Shown: positions 6,856 to 8,696 of the stretch, piece by piece
How the letters are laid out: the number at the start of each line of letters is the position of its first letter
Numbering within the stretch: the stretch's first letter is position 1
From: Hyphomicrobiales bacterium
GTDB taxonomy: Bacteria; Pseudomonadota; Alphaproteobacteria; Rhizobiales; Xanthobacteraceae
Reading direction: 5' to 3'
Length of the DNA: 8,696 nt
NCBI GenBank assembly: GCA_003164375.1
Contig: PLTE01000086.1
Location: 1-8,696 of the forward strand
Notes under the pieces: generated by a model
Told to the model about the DNA's origin: nothing
What the model saw: only the letters and a program-made list of their open reading frames with translations
Database searches by the model: none
Made by a program: the position numbers and the translations under genes

Positions 6856-7590
6856 TTGTGTGAGAACTGTTCGCGGGCTTTGACCGAGCATCGGCGTTTC
6901 GCGCGGCGGAGCATCTTGAAACTCGCGGCCGCAACCGCCGGCTTGGCGATCGCACCGCAAGCATTTGCCGCAAATGACAAGGCGCCGCCGAAGCCGGAAA
7001 ACGTCGTATCGCCGGACGCCGCGCTGCACCGGCTGACGCTAGGTAACGCCCGCTACGTCGAAGGCGTCAGCAAGCGGCACGACTTTCGGCACGAACGCGA
7101 GGCGCTGAGCTCGGGACAAAACCCGTTTGCCGCCATTCTGAGTTGCGCCGATTCTCGTATCGCGCCCGAATATTGCTTCGACACCGCGCGCGGCGACCTT
7201 TTCGTCTGTCGCGTCGCCGGCAATTTCGCCAGCGATGAAATCGTCGCCAGTCTCGAATATGCCGTGCAGATGCTGAACACGCCGCTGATCATGGTGCTCG
7301 GTCATGAATCCTGCGGCGCGGTCGATGCCACCATCAAATCGGTCAAAACCGGCACCACTTTGCCCGGCCATTTGCCCTCACTGGTCGCCGCCATCAAGCC
7401 TGCGGTCGATGCGGTGGCGGGCCAAGGCGGCGACATTCTTGCGAATGCGATCCGCCGCAATGTCGCGCTCAACGTCGAAAAGCTGAAAACAACCGCTCCC
7501 ATCCTCAAATCATTTGCCGACGACAAGAAAATCAAGGTCGTCGGCGGGGTCTACGAACTTAAATCGGGACGGGTGGAGCTTGTCGGCTGA
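6856..7590 (+). CDS. Beta-class carbonic anhydrase, Tat-exported
   Basis: A 244-residue zinc enzyme interconverting CO2 and bicarbonate. From the TTG start the zinc ligands are C97 (SCADSR, 96-101), H150 and C153 (LGHESCGAV, 148-156); D99 and R101 form the usual catalytic dyad. VAGNFASDEIVASLEYAV at 120-137 is also typical of beta carbonic anhydrases. The N-terminus has a twin-arginine motif RRSILK (17-22), a hydrophobic stretch to about 34 and a cleavage site after AFA (36-38), so the folded enzyme should be exported to the periplasm by Tat. The start MCENCS has two Cys in a CxxC pattern before the signal. An upstream in-frame ATG at 6820 would add 12 residues but has a poorer ribosome binding site. 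It follows the broken exported-protein gene divergently and converges on a GH15 gene 14 bases away. Periplasmic CO2/bicarbonate balance is the inferred role. Confidence 0.88.
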   Translation: MCENCSRALTEHRRFARRSILKLAAATAGLAIAPQAFAANDKAPPKPENVVSPDAALHRLTLGNARYVEGVSKRHDFRHEREALSSGQNPFAAILSCADSRIAPEYCFDTARGDLFVCRVAGNFASDEIVASLEYAVQMLNTPLIMVLGHESCGAVDATIKSVKTGTTLPGHLPSLVAAIKPAVDAVAGQGGDILANAIRRNVALNVEKLKTTAPILKSFADDKKIKVVGGVYELKSGRVELVG

Positions 7591-7607
7591 CGGCTTTGTC
7601 GCCGTCA
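7588..7607. terminator. Hairpin joining two convergent stop codons, possible two-way terminator
   Basis: A perfect 7-base inverted repeat, TGACGGC (7588-7594) and GCCGTCA (7601-7607), has a 6-base loop. The TGA of the carbonic anhydrase gene is the outer end of the left arm, and the TGA of the minus-strand GH15 gene is the outer end of the right arm. The stem is GC-rich, but neither side has a T run, so it is a weak intrinsic terminator at best. No other terminator fits in the 14-base gap between the convergent genes. Confidence 0.4.
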
Positions 7608-8696
7608 CTCCGCCGGCGCGGCGACCAGTTCCGGCGGCAGGTGCTCGTCCTGGGCGCGCTGTTCGATCGGGTTGCGCGCGTGCGTCAAATTAAAGGCGCT
7701 GTTGATCAAAGCGAGATGCGAGAACGCCTGCGGGAAATTGCCGACCAGACGTTTGAGGCGCGGGTCGTATTCTTCGCTCAAGAGTCCGAGGTCGTTGCGC
7801 AGACCGATCAGCCGGCGAAATAGCCGCTCGGCATCGTCGAAACGCTGCTGCAAGACATAAACGTCGACCAGCCAGAAACTGCAGGCGAGGAACGCGCCCT
7901 CGCCGGGCGGCAGCGCGTCCTCGACCTCCTCGGTGCTGTAGCGCAAGACAAAGCCGTCATGCAACAGGCGGCGCTCGATCGCCGCAATGGTGTCGGCCAC
8001 GCGCGGGTCGGACACCGGCAGAAAGCCGACGCATGGTAACATCAAGAGACTGGCATCGAGCTGGTCGGATTCGTAAGCCTGCACGAAGGTGCCCAAGGAT
8101 TTGTTGAAGCCGCGCTCGCATACTTCCGCGCAAATCTCCTCGCGCAGCTCCCGCCAGGCGTCGAGCGGACCTTCGAGGCCGAAGGTTTCCGCGCTCTTGA
8201 TGCCGCGGTCGAAGGCGACCCAGGCCATGACCTTTGAATAGGTGAAATGCTGCGGCGGACCGCGCATTTCCCAGATGCCTTGGTCGGGCTGGTGCCAGAT
8301 TTTCGTCAGATGTTCGAGAATCTTGATTTGCACATCCCAGCCCGATTCGTTGGTCGACAGCCCGCAGCGCCGCGCCTGGTGATGCACATCCATGATCTCG
8401 CCGTACACGTCGAGCTGCAGCTGGGTATGCGCTGCATTGCCGATCCGCACTGGCGCGGAATTCTCAAAGCCGGGCAGCCAGTCCGCCGTCCATTCGGCGA
8501 GGCGGCGCTCGCCGCCGATGCCGTACATGATCTGCAGCTGACCGGGACTGCCGGCGACCGCACGAAGGAGCCACTCGCGCCACGCCTGCGCCTCCTCGTA
8601 ATAGCCGGCATGCATGGCACCGAGCAGCGTCAGCGTGGCGTCGCGCAGCCAGCAGAAGCGGTAATCCCAGTTGCGGGTGCCGCCGACCTGTTCCGG
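7605..8696 (-). CDS. Glycoside hydrolase family 15 protein, C-terminal part (start beyond window)
   Basis: On the minus strand 363 residues are visible; the frame is open through the window edge at 8696, so the Met at 8615 is internal, not the start. The fragment begins within the conserved GH15 barrel: NWDYRFCWLRDATL just inside the edge, then APVRIGNAAHTQLQLDVYG, the general-acid site DQGIWEMRG (Glu codon 8268-8270), and the general-base site LLSEEYDP (first Glu codon 7773-7775), followed by VGNFPQAFSHLALINSAF. Both catalytic glutamates are intact. It is a diverged paralog of the GH15 gene at 2864-4732: the same block order, but different residues around each block. This version belongs to the widespread ~600-residue bacterial GH15 group annotated as glucoamylase-like; substrate (alpha-glucan, maltose or trehalose) is not decidable. 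The N-terminal sandwich domain is outside the window. It ends 14 bases from the convergent carbonic anhydrase gene. Confidence 0.88.
   Translation of the reverse strand, partial: PEQVGGTRNWDYRFCWLRDATLTLLGAMHAGYYEEAQAWREWLLRAVAGSPGQLQIMYGIGGERRLAEWTADWLPGFENSAPVRIGNAAHTQLQLDVYGEIMDVHHQARRCGLSTNESGWDVQIKILEHLTKIWHQPDQGIWEMRGPPQHFTYSKVMAWVAFDRGIKSAETFGLEGPLDAWRELREEICAEVCERGFNKSLGTFVQAYESDQLDASLLMLPCVGFLPVSDPRVADTIAAIERRLLHDGFVLRYSTEEVEDALPPGEGAFLACSFWLVDVYVLQQRFDDAERLFRRLIGLRNDLGLLSEEYDPRLKRLVGNFPQAFSHLALINSAFNLTHARNPIEQRAQDEHLPPELVAAPAE

Overview
The window looks like a GC-rich alphaproteobacterial chromosome, most likely Hyphomicrobiales and close to the Bradyrhizobium/Rhodopseudomonas group. 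Three things suggest this: strong G/C preference at third codon positions, a promoter of the alphaproteobacterial general-stress sigma factor (EcfG/RpoE2) type, and a short interspersed repeat (6598-6639) of a kind I associate with Rhizobiales genomes. No species can be named from the sequence alone. No tRNA, rRNA, CRISPR array, transposase or integrase was seen.

Left part (1-4732, + strand): the 3' end of a PQQ-dependent sugar (glucose/sorbosone) dehydrogenase gene. An 80-base gap follows that contains a perfect GGAAC-N16-CGTT box. After it comes a tight three-gene run: a 12-helix MFS transporter with sugar-porter motifs, a trehalose-6-phosphate phosphatase (otsB), and a GH15 family hydrolase (glucoamylase/trehalase type). 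Gaps inside this run are 26 and 21 bases. The run reads as a stress-inducible trehalose/glucan module: OtsB makes free trehalose, the GH15 enzyme may break down trehalose or an alpha-glucan, and the transporter may move a sugar or related solute. The usual partner otsA (trehalose-6-phosphate synthase) is not in the window.

Middle part (4733-6855): a DUF262 + HNH (GmrSD-like) gene, a family linked to restriction of modified phage DNA, stands alone with its own possible promoter. Its reading frame is broken near 5609-5621 by a -1 shift, while all family motifs on both sides remain intact, so it is either a recent pseudogene or a sequence error. Behind it lie a degenerate palindromic interspersed repeat and, on the minus strand, the well-formed start (strong ribosome binding site, GTG start, signal peptide) of a small exported protein whose body is missing.

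Right part (6856-8696): a Tat-exported beta-class carbonic anhydrase that probably starts at a TTG codon. Convergent to it is the C-terminal part of a second GH15 hydrolase on the minus strand, running off the window edge. The two stop codons lie in opposite arms of one small hairpin.

No clearly new multi-gene system was found. The points most worth following are the stress promoter in front of the trehalose genes, the broken GmrSD-like gene beside them, and the beheaded exported-protein gene ending at a repeat.
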